Assembly (NCBI RefSeq): GCF_012163145.1
Contig: NZ_JAAVTX010000007.1
Coordinates: forward strand, 421,656-485,655
DNA: 64,000 bases
From: Falsiroseomonas frigidaquae
GTDB lineage: Bacteria > Pseudomonadota > Alphaproteobacteria > Acetobacterales > Acetobacteraceae
Direction: 5' to 3'
In this document: positions 8,136-17,700 of the stretch, one piece after another
How positions within the stretch are numbered: position 1 is the stretch's first letter
How the letters are laid out: each line of letters starts with the position of its first letter
Notes under the pieces: generated by a model
Database searches by the model: none
What the model saw: the letters and a program-made list of their open reading frames with translations, nothing else
Told to the model about the DNA's origin: nothing
Translations under genes and position numbers: made by a program

Positions 8136-8972
8136 ATGCCGGAACCCCAGCCCGACGCCGCCCTGCTCGAGGAGATGGAGCGTACCGCCGTCACGCTGGC
8201 CGACCTTGCCGGCGCCCGCATCGCGGCAGCGCTCGGCCAGGTGCTCAGCGTGCGCTACAAGCCCGGCGAGTCAGCGCACGCCTTCCGCGACCCGGTTTCC
8301 GAGGTGGATCAGGATGTCGAGAAGCTGATCCGCACGCTGGTCGGCGAGCGCTTCGTCGGGCACGACATCCTTGGCGAGGAAAGCGAGGAACGGCCCGGCC
8401 GCGGCCACGACATCGTCTGGGCGATCGACCCGATCGACGGCACCACCAATTTCGTCAACGGCTTTCCCCTGTTCGCCGCCTCCATCGGCGTGCTCTGGCG
8501 CGGCCGGCCGGTGGTCGGCGCGGTGTGGTGTTCCACGAGCCATGCGCTGCGGCCGGGCGTCTATCACGCGCGGGAAGGTGGCCGGCTGCGGTTCGACTCG
8601 CAGCCGCTGGAGCTGACGCCGAACCCGCAGGTGCGCCGTCGCCTGGCGGGCACCGGGGCACCGGACGACCCTTCCCGCCTGCCCTACGATCTGCGCCGCA
8701 CTGGTTCCGCCGCCGTGGAATGCGCCTTCCTCGCCGCCGGCTTGCTCGGTGTGTCCCGCTTTCAGACGCCGAATGTGTGGGATGTGGCCGGCGGCATCCC
8801 GCTGGTGCGGGCCGCCGGCGGCCAGGTGCTGGTGCGGGGCGAGGAAGACTGGGAAGCGTTCGACGGCTTCCTCGACCCCGCCGCCCCGCAGCGCGACCTG
8901 CGAAGCTGGAACCGCGCCGTGCTGCTCGGCGAGGCCGGCGCCATCGCGGCAATGCGTAGCGCCGGCTGGTAG
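8136..8972 (+). CDS. Inositol monophosphatase family protein
   Basis: A 278-residue Mg-dependent phosphatase of the IMPase/FBPase superfamily. Metal ligands are visible in LGEESEE (about residues 83-89), WAIDPIDGTTNF (about 97-108) and NVWDVAGG (about 214-221). Possible substrates include inositol-1-phosphate, histidinol phosphate, PAP or a sugar phosphate; the sequence does not decide between them. AAAGGAGG five nt before the ATG at 8136 sets the start, giving one base between this gene and the lipid-kinase-like gene. Its last codons are partly duplicated just downstream (8988-9022). Confidence 0.9.
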   Translation: MPEPQPDAALLEEMERTAVTLADLAGARIAAALGQVLSVRYKPGESAHAFRDPVSEVDQDVEKLIRTLVGERFVGHDILGEESEERPGRGHDIVWAIDPIDGTTNFVNGFPLFAASIGVLWRGRPVVGAVWCSTSHALRPGVYHAREGGRLRFDSQPLELTPNPQVRRRLAGTGAPDDPSRLPYDLRRTGSAAVECAFLAAGLLGVSRFQTPNVWDVAGGIPLVRAAGGQVLVRGEEDWEAFDGFLDPAAPQRDLRSWNRAVLLGEAGAIAAMRSAGW

Positions 8973-9022
8973 CTTCCCACACCGGCCCCATCGCCGCGAT
9001 GCGCAGCGCCGGCTGGTAGCTT
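8941..9022 (+). repeat. Partial tandem duplication of a gene end
   Basis: The final 35 bases of the phosphatase gene (8941-8975) recur 47 bp downstream (8988-9022) with about four differences, including the codons for MRSAGW and the TAG stop. The period of 47 is not a multiple of three. The second copy therefore lies outside any reading frame, in the short gap before the convergent cyclase gene. Confidence 0.8.
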
Positions 9023-9025
9023 GGT

Positions 9026-10012
9026 TCAGAACATCGCCGTCGGCGCCACCGTGCTGCCGCTGCCGCCTTCCACCTTCAGCGGCTGCATGGCGAAGGCGAA
9101 TTCCTTCCGCGGGCGCCGCACCAGCTCATCCAGCTTCAGATTCTCCAACAGGTGCACCCCATGCACCACCAGCGCCAGCTGGTGCACCGGCAGGGAGGCA
9201 TCGGGCATGGTCTTGGACGGCGCGCATTCCACCGGCCAGTTGTCGGCGCCCATCAGGATGGGGTTGCGCGAGATCAGCCATTCCGCCGCCGCCACGCCGA
9301 TGCCGGGGCAGCTGCGCACGTAGCGCGGATTGTCGCGGCCCCACAGCGTGCCCCAGCCGGTGTGGATCAGCACGGCATCGCCCTCCGCCAGCTGCAATTC
9401 CTGCCGGCGCAGCGCATCCTCCAGATCCGCCACGGTGATCTCGTAGTCATCGCCCAGCACCGGCACGCCCTTGGCGCCCGCCACGTCGATCAGCACGCCG
9501 CGGGTGAAGACGGTGCCGATGGTGTGCACGCCCATCTCGGTGAAGCCCGAGCGGCCTGAGATGCCCGGCAGGTCGACGCAGTTATAGACCTGGTCGCCGA
9601 TCGTCTGGTGCGGGAAGGCGTCGAGCTGGGTGCCGACCTGGCCGATCTCGGTGATGACGATCTCCTCGTTGGAGCCGCGCCGATTGGCCTGCGGGTTCAT
9701 GAAGGTGCGCTTGGTGTGCAGGTCGAAGCGCCTGGTGCCGAAGAAGGGCATGGTCGGCGACAGCACATGCCCCAGCTCCACCATCTCACCGCTGCGGATC
9801 AGCCCGGCGGCGGATTGCGCGCGTGCCGGCGTCATCAGGTTCATCGATCCGCGCCGGTCCGCCGCACCCCACCGGCTCGGGCAGCGCTGCCCCTCGGCGG
9901 GCGGCGACCAGCCCTGCTGGGCCTGCACCGGGGTTGCCGTCAGCCCCATATGACCGCCGCCACAGGCCAGGCACGCGGCCCCGAACAGGGCGCGCCGCGA
10001 GAGCTTCGTCAT
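9026..10012 (-). CDS. Tat-exported cyclase-family protein (kynurenine-formamidase-like fold)
   Basis: A 328-residue member of the cyclase family (polyketide cyclase/arylformamidase fold). The N-terminus has a twin-arginine signal (KLSRRALFGAACLACGGGH), so the enzyme should act in the periplasm. The family metal motif HxGTHxDxxxH appears as QVGTQLDAFPH (about residues 130-140): two His positions are replaced while the Asp and last His remain. Downstream AEGDAVLIHTGWGTLW is typical of the family. ATG 10012 is chosen over 10027 because it starts directly before the signal. The gene ends 3 bases after the duplicated phosphatase tail. The substrate is unknown. Confidence 0.82.
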   Translation of the reverse strand: MTKLSRRALFGAACLACGGGHMGLTATPVQAQQGWSPPAEGQRCPSRWGAADRRGSMNLMTPARAQSAAGLIRSGEMVELGHVLSPTMPFFGTRRFDLHTKRTFMNPQANRRGSNEEIVITEIGQVGTQLDAFPHQTIGDQVYNCVDLPGISGRSGFTEMGVHTIGTVFTRGVLIDVAGAKGVPVLGDDYEITVADLEDALRRQELQLAEGDAVLIHTGWGTLWGRDNPRYVRSCPGIGVAAAEWLISRNPILMGADNWPVECAPSKTMPDASLPVHQLALVVHGVHLLENLKLDELVRRPRKEFAFAMQPLKVEGGSGSTVAPTAMF

Positions 10013-10092
10013 GTCGTTCCATCCCATCTGCCAAGGCCCGCCGTTCCGGCCGGTGCCGCGCGAAGGCTAACGGGTGGCGGGACGATCCGCGA

Positions 10093-12381
10093 TCAAACCG
10101 GCGGCACCGGCGCGTCGCCATGGGCGCGGATGCGCTCCAGCGGCACGGTGATCCGGCAGACCAGGCCGCCCTCCGCCCAGCACCGCTGCACGGTGCCGCC
10201 GAGCTGGTGTTCCACCGTCGTCGCCACGAGGCGGGAGCCGAAGCCGCGGCGCGTCGGCGGGCCGGCCACCGCCGGGCCGCCCCGCTCCCGCCATTCCAGC
10301 CGCAACACCTCGGTTCCGCGTTCCACCTCCCAGGTGACGCTGAGGCGGCCTTCCGGCGTGGACAGGGCGCCGTGCTTGGCCGCATTCGTCGCCAGCTCAT
10401 GCAGCGTCATGGACAGCGCCTGCACCGCCTCCGGCGCCAAGGCGAGATCCGGCCCATCCAGCGTGATTCGGGCGGTTCCGCTGCGGGCAACCGGGTGGAA
10501 CACCGAAAGCTCCGCCTCCGCCACCACACGCAGCGCCGCGCTCTGCCAGCGCCCCTCGGCCAGCGCGGTGTGCGCGCGGGCCAGGGCGGCGACGCGGCCT
10601 TCCACCGCCCGCGCGAAGGCGGCGGCATCGTGGCGCGGCGTCAGCCGCAGCGCGGCCTGCACCACGGCCAGCGCGTTCTTGGCGCGGTGGTCCACCTCCC
10701 GCGCCATCAGCCGCTGGCGCGCCTCGGCGGCGCGTTCCTGCGTCACGTCGCGCGACACGCCGACCAGCAGCAGCGGGCGGCCGGTCCGCAGGTCGCGGTC
10801 GGCCACGACGGCATGCGATTCGATCACCTGCCAGGGCAGGTCGTCCGCGGTGCGGATGCGGTACTCGATCTGGTAGCCAAGCCGGCGCCCTGCCGTGACC
10901 TCCGCCACCACCTGCTGCACGGCGTCACGGTCCTCCGGATGGACACGTTCCGTCCAGACATGCAGCGGCAGGTCCGTCACCGGCAGCCTCGGCCCCTCCG
11001 GCACGGCGCGGCCGGAACGGGTGACGGTGCCGCGCGTCAGGTCCATCGCGAAGGTGCCGAGGCGGCCGGCCGCGGTGGCCAGCCGCAGCCGCCGCTCCGC
11101 CGTCGCGGTCTGGCGCTGCGCCGCGCGCAGGTCCTCAATGTCACGGAACGCCACGATCACGCCGCCGCCCGCGCGCGGGTAGATGTCCACCTCGATCCAA
11201 TGGCCGATGACGGGCGAGACGACGCAGAGATGCGTCTCCCGCCGCTCCGCCATCGCCTCGAGCTGTGCCTGGAAGGAGAGGCTGCCGGCGGCCTTCGGGA
11301 ACAGATCGAGGAAGGGCTGGCCGAGCAGATCCTCATCCGCGCGGCCCCAGACCTCCAGCGCCCGCCGGCTGACGAAGGCGAAGCGCAGGTCGGCGTCCAG
11401 CGCGTAGATCACCTCCCGCATGCTGGCCAGCACCTCAGCCTGCTGGCGCCCGGCCTGCAGATGCGAGGCCTCGCCCTCCTCGATCTTGCGGGCGAGCGCC
11501 TGGTTGGCAACGGCCAGCGCCCGGTCGCGGCGGCGCATCGTCACGGCAAGGAACAGCAGGGCCAGCGCGGCCGGGCTGCCGAAGGCCAGGTTGACCAGCG
11601 TCGCATCCCGCCACTGCGCCAGGATCGCGGCGCGCGGCCGGGTCGCCGTGACGAAGGCGGGCCAGCCCTGCACCGCCCGGCGCTCCTCCAGCGCGCCCGA
11701 ATCCGAGGCCTCGGCCGGACGGGACCGGGCGAGCATTTCCCCGTCCTGGCGCCACAGCGCGATCACGTCACCCGATCCGGCCCGCCCCAGCCTGTCCAGG
11801 CCATCATCCAGGGCGTCGCGCCGCATCGTGGCGAGGATCAGGCCGCCGCCCTCGCCCGGCGACCGGTCGCTGCCGGAAGCCTCGCGTCGGCGGGTCACCA
11901 TGATGCGCGGCTCCGGCCCCTGCGGCGTCTCAACCTGGCCGAGCCGCAGCGGCGGTGCCTCCAGCCCCGGGCTGGCCGGGGCGTCGGCGCCCTCGTCGTT
12001 CAGCAGGGGGCGGTTTTCGGCGCCATGCACGGAAAGATGGATGGTTGCCGGCGCCTGCCGTCGAGTCGCCAGCTCCCGCAGCGCCGCGCGCAGCGCCACC
12101 CCCTCCGCCGTGATCTCGGCATCGGACAGGCCTGCGACCAGAAGGTTCGCCAGATCCGTCCGCAGCAGCATGCCGTCGAGGACGCGCTGCACATGCTCGG
12201 CGGAGGTCGCGGCGCTACGCGAAAGCTCCCGCTCCGCATCCTTCCAGGCCTCCCGCCAGCTCGCGGCGCCACAGGCGCCGAAGGCCAGCACCGGCCATCC
12301 GATCGCGGCCAGCAGCAATAGCCGCGTCATCAGTCGGGACGCCCCGGCCGGGTCGCCCACCCCATCCCGGCGCCTCACCAT
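10093..12381 (-). CDS. HWE-family membrane sensor histidine kinase with two PAS domains
   Basis: A 762-residue sensor kinase. Transmembrane segments at about 20-36 and 270-287 flank a periplasmic sensing region. Two PAS domains follow (about 310-430 and 440-560, the second ending GVSRDVTQERAAEARQ). The phospho-acceptor block is MAREVDHRAKNALAVVQ (about 565-581). The ATPase domain has LHELATNAAKHGAL and LEWRERGGP, whose W-x-E signature marks the HWE family common in alphaproteobacteria. There is no receiver domain and no response regulator beside it, so it is an orphan. The start is uncertain: ATG 12381 as given, or ATG 12330 just before the first membrane helix. Confidence 0.88.
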   Translation of the reverse strand: MVRRRDGVGDPAGASRLMTRLLLLAAIGWPVLAFGACGAASWREAWKDAERELSRSAATSAEHVQRVLDGMLLRTDLANLLVAGLSDAEITAEGVALRAALRELATRRQAPATIHLSVHGAENRPLLNDEGADAPASPGLEAPPLRLGQVETPQGPEPRIMVTRRREASGSDRSPGEGGGLILATMRRDALDDGLDRLGRAGSGDVIALWRQDGEMLARSRPAEASDSGALEERRAVQGWPAFVTATRPRAAILAQWRDATLVNLAFGSPAALALLFLAVTMRRRDRALAVANQALARKIEEGEASHLQAGRQQAEVLASMREVIYALDADLRFAFVSRRALEVWGRADEDLLGQPFLDLFPKAAGSLSFQAQLEAMAERRETHLCVVSPVIGHWIEVDIYPRAGGGVIVAFRDIEDLRAAQRQTATAERRLRLATAAGRLGTFAMDLTRGTVTRSGRAVPEGPRLPVTDLPLHVWTERVHPEDRDAVQQVVAEVTAGRRLGYQIEYRIRTADDLPWQVIESHAVVADRDLRTGRPLLLVGVSRDVTQERAAEARQRLMAREVDHRAKNALAVVQAALRLTPRHDAAAFARAVEGRVAALARAHTALAEGRWQSAALRVVAEAELSVFHPVARSGTARITLDGPDLALAPEAVQALSMTLHELATNAAKHGALSTPEGRLSVTWEVERGTEVLRLEWRERGGPAVAGPPTRRGFGSRLVATTVEHQLGGTVQRCWAEGGLVCRITVPLERIRAHGDAPVPPV

Positions 12382-12581
12382 CTAGTCAACAAACTATTCT
12401 CCCGACCCGCGGAACATGGCGCGCGGCGTATCGGCGCGCGCGGCCTCCCTCGTTCAAAGCATCGTGAGCGCTCCGCCAGACGGCCGGCGGGGCGTTCCCT
12501 CGCGCGGTCTGGGTGCCGGGGGATGGATCAGCGGCGCCCTGCCCGGCAGGATGTGCCATCATCCTATCACGGAGCCGCCCC

Positions 12582-13049
12582 ATGTCCGCAGAAAGCCGCC
12601 TCATCGAACTGGGGCTGGACCTGCCGCCCTCGCCCAAGCCGATGGGCAACTACGTGCCGTGGCGCATCGGCGGCGGGCTGCTGTTCCTGTCCGGCGTCGG
12701 GCCGCGCCGTGCCGATGGCAGTTCCATTACCGGCCTGGTCGGCGCCGATCTCGACGTGCAGCAGGGCTACGAGGCAGCGCGGCTGTGCGGGATCAACCTG
12801 CTGGCCAATATGCGCGATGCGCTGGGGTCGCTGGACCGGGTGGACACCATCCTGAAGGTGCTCGGCATGGTCCGCGCCGTGCCGGATTTCGGCCACCAGC
12901 CGGAAGTCATCAATGGCTGCACCGACCTGTTCGTCGAGGTGTTCGGCGAGGCCGGGCGCCCGGCGCGGTCCGCCGTCGGCCTGGCCAGCCTGCCGCGCGG
13001 CATCGCGGTGGAGATCGAGGCCGTGGTGCTGCTGAAGTCCGCACCGTGA
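12582..13049 (+). CDS. RidA family protein
   Basis: A 155-residue protein of the RidA/YjgF/YER057c fold, a trimeric enamine/imine deaminase or related binding protein. Family features include GGGLLFLSGVGPRRADG (about residues 29-45) and IEIEAV-like C-terminal strand VEIEAVVLLKSA. The conserved Arg of the archetypal RidA (R105) is not obvious, as in several RidA subgroups. The start follows CGGAG. The TGA stop overlaps the GTG start of the GMC oxidoreductase (GTGA). An enamine-handling protein beside an oxidase suggests it clears or hydrolyses the oxidase product. Confidence 0.87.
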   Translation: MSAESRLIELGLDLPPSPKPMGNYVPWRIGGGLLFLSGVGPRRADGSSITGLVGADLDVQQGYEAARLCGINLLANMRDALGSLDRVDTILKVLGMVRAVPDFGHQPEVINGCTDLFVEVFGEAGRPARSAVGLASLPRGIAVEIEAVVLLKSAP

Positions 13050-14686
13050 CCAGCGCCGGCGCCGAGACCTTCGACTACGTCATCGTCGGCTCCGGCGCCG
13101 CCGGGTCCGTGCTGGCCAACCGGCTGACCGCCGATCCAGCCGTCACCGTCTGCGTGCTGGAGGCCGGGCCGCCGGACCGCAACCCCTTCATCCACATCCC
13201 GGCAGGCTTCATCAAGACGCTGTCCAACCCGGCGGTGACCTGGCAGTTCAAGACCGAGGCCATCCCGATGACCGGCGGGCGGCGGATCAGCACGACGCAG
13301 GGGCGCACGCTGGGCGGGTCCTCCTCCGTCAACGGGCTGATCTACAATCGCGGCCAGCCGACGGATCTGGACAGCTGGGCGCAGCGCGGCAATCGCGGCT
13401 GGGGCTATGACGACTGCCTGCCCTATTACCGGCGCAGCGAGAACCGCATCGGTCCGGCGGGGAAGGAACCGGGCGAGACGCGCGGCCGCAATGCGGATGG
13501 CATCCCGATCACCGACATGGACTGGATCAACCAGGTCTCGGAGGCCTTCATCCGCGGCTGCGAGGGCATCGGGATTCCCCGCGCGCCCGACTACAACAGC
13601 GGCATCCAGGCCGGCGTCGGCTATTACCAGCGCACCATCCGCAACGGCCGCCGCATCTCCGCCGCCGTCGCCTTCCTGAAGCCGGCGATGAAGCGGCCGA
13701 ACCTGGAAGTGCGGACCAATGCCCGCGCCAGCCGCATCCTGTTCGAGGGCACCCGCGCCACCGGCATCGCCTACCAGGCCGCGCGCGGCGCGCCGGCGCG
13801 GCAGGTGATGGCGCGGCGGGAGGTGATTCTCTGCTCCGGCACGGTGAACACGGCGCGGCTGCTGCAGGTCTCGGGCGTCGGGCCGGCGGATCTGCTCGGG
13901 CGGCTCGGCGTGCCGGTGGTGCGCGACGTGCGGGGCGTCGGGTCCAACTTCCGCGACCACTATGCCAGCCGCTTCGTGATGCGCGCGAAGAAGGGCGTGG
14001 AGACGCTGAACGAGCTGTCGCGCGGGTTGAAGCTCGGCGCGCAGATCGCCCGCTGGGCGACCGGAAGGCCCAGCATCCTCGCCACCACGCCCTCCCACGT
14101 CCACGTCTTCTGGAAAAGCTTCGAGGGGCTGGACCAGCCCGACCTGCAATGCGTCTTCACCCCCGGCAGCTATGCCGAGGGCAAGGTCTATGTGCTGGAC
14201 GACTACCCCGGCGTCACCGCCGGCGCCTGGCAGCACCGCCCCGAAAGCACCGGCTGGGTGCGCGCGCGCAGCACGGATGTGTTCGAGGACCCGGAGATCA
14301 ATCCGAACTACCTTTCGGACCCGATGGATATCCGCGTGCATCTCGGCGGCATGAAGCTGCTGCGGCGGATGCTCGGCACGCCGGAACTCGGCCACTACCT
14401 GGAGGGCGAGACGCTGCCCGGCCCCAAGGTGCAGGGCGATGACGAGCTGCTGGATTTCGCCAAGAAGAACGGCAGCACCACCTACCACCTGATCGGCACG
14501 GCGCGGATGGGGCCGGAGACGGACCCCACCGCTGTGGTCAGCGACCGGTTGCTGGTGCATGGGCTGGCCGGGCTGCGGGTGGTGGATGCCTCCATCATGC
14601 CGTCCATGCCCTCCGCCAATACCTACGCGACCACGCTGATGATCGCGGAGCGTGCGGCGGATTTCATCACGGGGGCGGTGGCCTGA
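13046..14686 (+). CDS. GMC-family FAD-dependent oxidoreductase (choline dehydrogenase-like)
   Basis: A 546-residue glucose-methanol-choline oxidoreductase. The FAD-binding motif is IVGSGAAGSVLANRL (about 13-27). The first GMC signature is GRTLGGSSSVNGLIYNRG (about 88-105) and the second GTVNTARLLQVSGVGP (about 268-283). The active-site His is in TTYHLIGTARMG and the His/Asn pair is represented by Asn in PSANTYATTLMIAE near the C-terminus. Length is normal for alcohol or choline dehydrogenases. The GTG start overlaps the RidA stop, so the two are cotranslated. No signal peptide is visible; it should act in the cytosol or at the inner membrane face. Confidence 0.92.
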   Translation: MTSAGAETFDYVIVGSGAAGSVLANRLTADPAVTVCVLEAGPPDRNPFIHIPAGFIKTLSNPAVTWQFKTEAIPMTGGRRISTTQGRTLGGSSSVNGLIYNRGQPTDLDSWAQRGNRGWGYDDCLPYYRRSENRIGPAGKEPGETRGRNADGIPITDMDWINQVSEAFIRGCEGIGIPRAPDYNSGIQAGVGYYQRTIRNGRRISAAVAFLKPAMKRPNLEVRTNARASRILFEGTRATGIAYQAARGAPARQVMARREVILCSGTVNTARLLQVSGVGPADLLGRLGVPVVRDVRGVGSNFRDHYASRFVMRAKKGVETLNELSRGLKLGAQIARWATGRPSILATTPSHVHVFWKSFEGLDQPDLQCVFTPGSYAEGKVYVLDDYPGVTAGAWQHRPESTGWVRARSTDVFEDPEINPNYLSDPMDIRVHLGGMKLLRRMLGTPELGHYLEGETLPGPKVQGDDELLDFAKKNGSTTYHLIGTARMGPETDPTAVVSDRLLVHGLAGLRVVDASIMPSMPSANTYATTLMIAERAADFITGAVA

Positions 14687-14707
14687 GGCCACCCCCCCCG
14701 CGCGGGG

Positions 14708-17700
14708 TCAGGCGATGATCGCGATCTCCGACCCGGCCCAGGCGACCGGGTTCAGGAAGTCCGTCACGATCTGGCGGGCGCCGTCGCCGGTGCCGTCGGC
14801 ATCCCACCAGAGGCGGTTGGCATCGGTCTCGAAGACGAACTGGCCGAAGGCGCCGCTCGCCTGGCCGGTCGTGTTCTCGACGTAGCGGCCGCTGGCCACC
14901 ACATCCATCCCGGCCACCAGGCCACCCCCGAAGCCGGCGGCGGAGATTTCCACCGTATCGGCCGCGGTGAAGTCCTCGATCCGGTCACCGGCCTCGACGG
15001 CCAGGTTGAAACGGAAGATGTCGGCGCCCGTGCCGCCCAGCAGGCGGTCGCGCCCGGCGCCGCCTTCCAGCGTATCGTCGCCGCCCATGCCGCGCAGCAC
15101 GTCGTTGCTGCCCATGCCCAGCAGCACATCGCCGCCGGCGGAGCCGGTCATGCGGTTGCTGCCCGCGCTGCCCGTGCCGGTCAGGCCGGCGGCGGTCAGC
15201 ACCAGGTCCTCGACAGTCTCCGACAGGGTGAAGGACACGGAGGCCAGGACGCGGTCGGCGCCCTGGCCGGCCAGTTCCACCACCACGTCGCCGGCATCAT
15301 CCACCAGGAAGGTGTCGTCGCCGAAGCCGCCCAGCATGCTGTCGGCGCCGAGGCCGCCATTCAGCGTGTCGTTGCCCTCGCCACCCAGCAGCGTATCCGC
15401 GCCGGCACCGCCGAGCACCGCATCGTCGCCGCCCGCGCCATCCAGCACATCATTGCCGCCAAGGCCGAGCACCACGTCATTGGCGCTGGTCGCCACGATG
15501 CTGTCGTCCTGGCCGGTGCCGACCGCCTCAAAGACCAGCATGTCGCGGCGGCCGTCATGCTCCACCGCCGCTTCAGTGGTGGTCTCGCCGCCGCTGGTGC
15601 GGGTGAAGCTCGGCGCGGCGAATTCCTCCGGCGCCTCGACCAGCGAGGTCACCTTCACATCGTCGAAGGCGAGGCCGGCATTGCCCCAGGAATACAGCCC
15701 CACCGTGCCCTGCATCAGCGACCGGTCCTCGACCGCATAGGCGAAGATCTCCTCGCCATCGATGAAGGCGCTCATCTTCTGGTCGATGATCTCGAAGCGC
15801 AGGTGGAAGGTCTCGCCCGGCGTGTAGCGCTGCGGCACCTGGGCCAGGATCTCCTCCACCCCGTCGCGCATGCGGATCAGGTTGAACAGCGGGCCGGCGC
15901 CGTTGCTCGGGTTGCGGTCATAGGTGCCGTCCGCATCCAGCTCCAGCTTGTAGTAGTTCTTGGCGTCCTTGTAGTGGATCAGGAAGCCGAGCCCGTCATT
16001 GTCCGGCGTGACGATACTGGCCTCGATGGCGTAGTCGGTCCATTCGGACGCGCCCTCGCCCTGGTACAGCGCGTAGGTGCCGAGCCGCAGCACGTTCACG
16101 CCATCGCCCAGCGGCGACCAGCCATTCAGCCACTTGTCCGGGTTGGATGCGCCATCCCATTCCAGCTGGCGGGACTGCAGGTCCGAACGCTGCACCAGCT
16201 TGCCATCCTCGATCGCCCAGTCGGACTGCTTCCCATCCGGGCCGAGGCCGCCCATCTCGCCCTCATCCACGATCACCCAGTCGGTCGGGATATTCGCGCC
16301 GGAGAAGCTCTCGCTCACCAGCACCGGGCCTTCCGGCGCGGCCACCGGCGCCTCCGGCTGCAGCGGCGCATAGGCATCGACGGTGATGTTGTCGAATTGC
16401 GAGGAGCGCTGGTTGTTGGAGTAGAGGCCGACCGTGCCGCCGGTGAGCGGCGTGGCATCCACCACCTCGCCGCCGAACAGCAGCTGGCCGTCCAGCATCG
16501 CGGTGATGCGGCCATCCTGGATGCCGACCGCGAGTTCCTGGTCCACGTTGAAGCGCGTGCCGCCGGTCTCCGTCGCCAGCACCGTCTCCACGCCTTCCGC
16601 CACGCGGATCAGGCTGCGCGTGTTGGTCTCGCCATCCAGCACCAGGCGGTAGTGGTTGTCCGCGTCCTGCCAGTAGAAGACCAGGCCGATGCCGTCATTG
16701 TCGGTGGAGCGGATGGTCGCCGCCAGGGTGTAGTCCTTCCAGCCCAGCGCGGCCTCCGCCTTCCACAGCAGCACGTTGTCGGCGCTGTCGGACATCTCGA
16801 AGACCCGGCCTTCCGGCGCCGGGTCGCCGGCCTGCGGCGTGCCGGGCGCGAAGACCGTGCCCTTCAGCAGGAAGTTGCTGGCGGTCTCGCCCGTCTGGCC
16901 GAAGCTCAGCGTCGCCGGGCCGAAGCTCGGCGCCAGCGTCGGCTCGTTGAAGTCGAACTGCGCGGAGAGCGCCGTCGGCGCGGTGGCCTCGATGCCGCCG
17001 GCCTTGGCGCCGCCGAGCGCCGTCATCTCGGCGTCCGTATAGACCTTCTCGGTGACCAGCACGGAGGAGACGTAGAGGTTGGAGGTCTCGCCATCCTCAT
17101 CCGTGAACAGGCTGGCGCCGGCGCCGACATCGAGGCTGAAGCGCGCGGCGGAGACGGTCTGCTCGCCGACCTTCACGCCCTCGATGTACTTGCTCATCAG
17201 CAGCGTGTCAGCGCCGTTCGGCGTGAAGGTGAAGCCAACGCGCTGCCAGGTGTCGTAGGCGAAGCTGCCCTGGTAGTTGCCGCCGATGCCGATGCCGCCG
17301 GTGCCGTCGCCGCCCATGCGGATGAACAGGTCGCCGTCATCCACATTGTTCGGGTTGAGCTGGACCAGCGCGGCCCAGTTGCCCTGGCCGGAGGGCACCA
17401 GGATGTCCATGATCAGCGACCAGGTCGGCACAAGCGTGCCGATCTCCTGGCCCAGATTCGGCTGCAGCAGCAGGCCCTGATTCGGCGCCAGCTTGGGGAT
17501 GTAGCCCACGCTCTCCGCGCCGCCGGGCAGCGCCGCGATGCCGAAGCTCTCCGGCGTGCCCGTCTCGATCAGCGTGGCGGAGGCGCCGGGGCGGTCCCAG
17601 CCCTCCATGTTGCCGTCGTTGAAGTTGTCGGTCAGCAGATTGCCCGGTCCGGCAACGAGGACCAGCTTCTCATCCGTGGTGACGCGGCCTTCCGCATCCG

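Noticed and set aside
9823-12321. 832-residue open frame opposite the HWE kinase
   Set aside because: Shadow of the kinase gene; no recognisable segment.
12767-14692. 641-residue open frame opposite the GMC oxidoreductase
   Set aside because: Shadow frame; the plus strand carries all GMC signatures.
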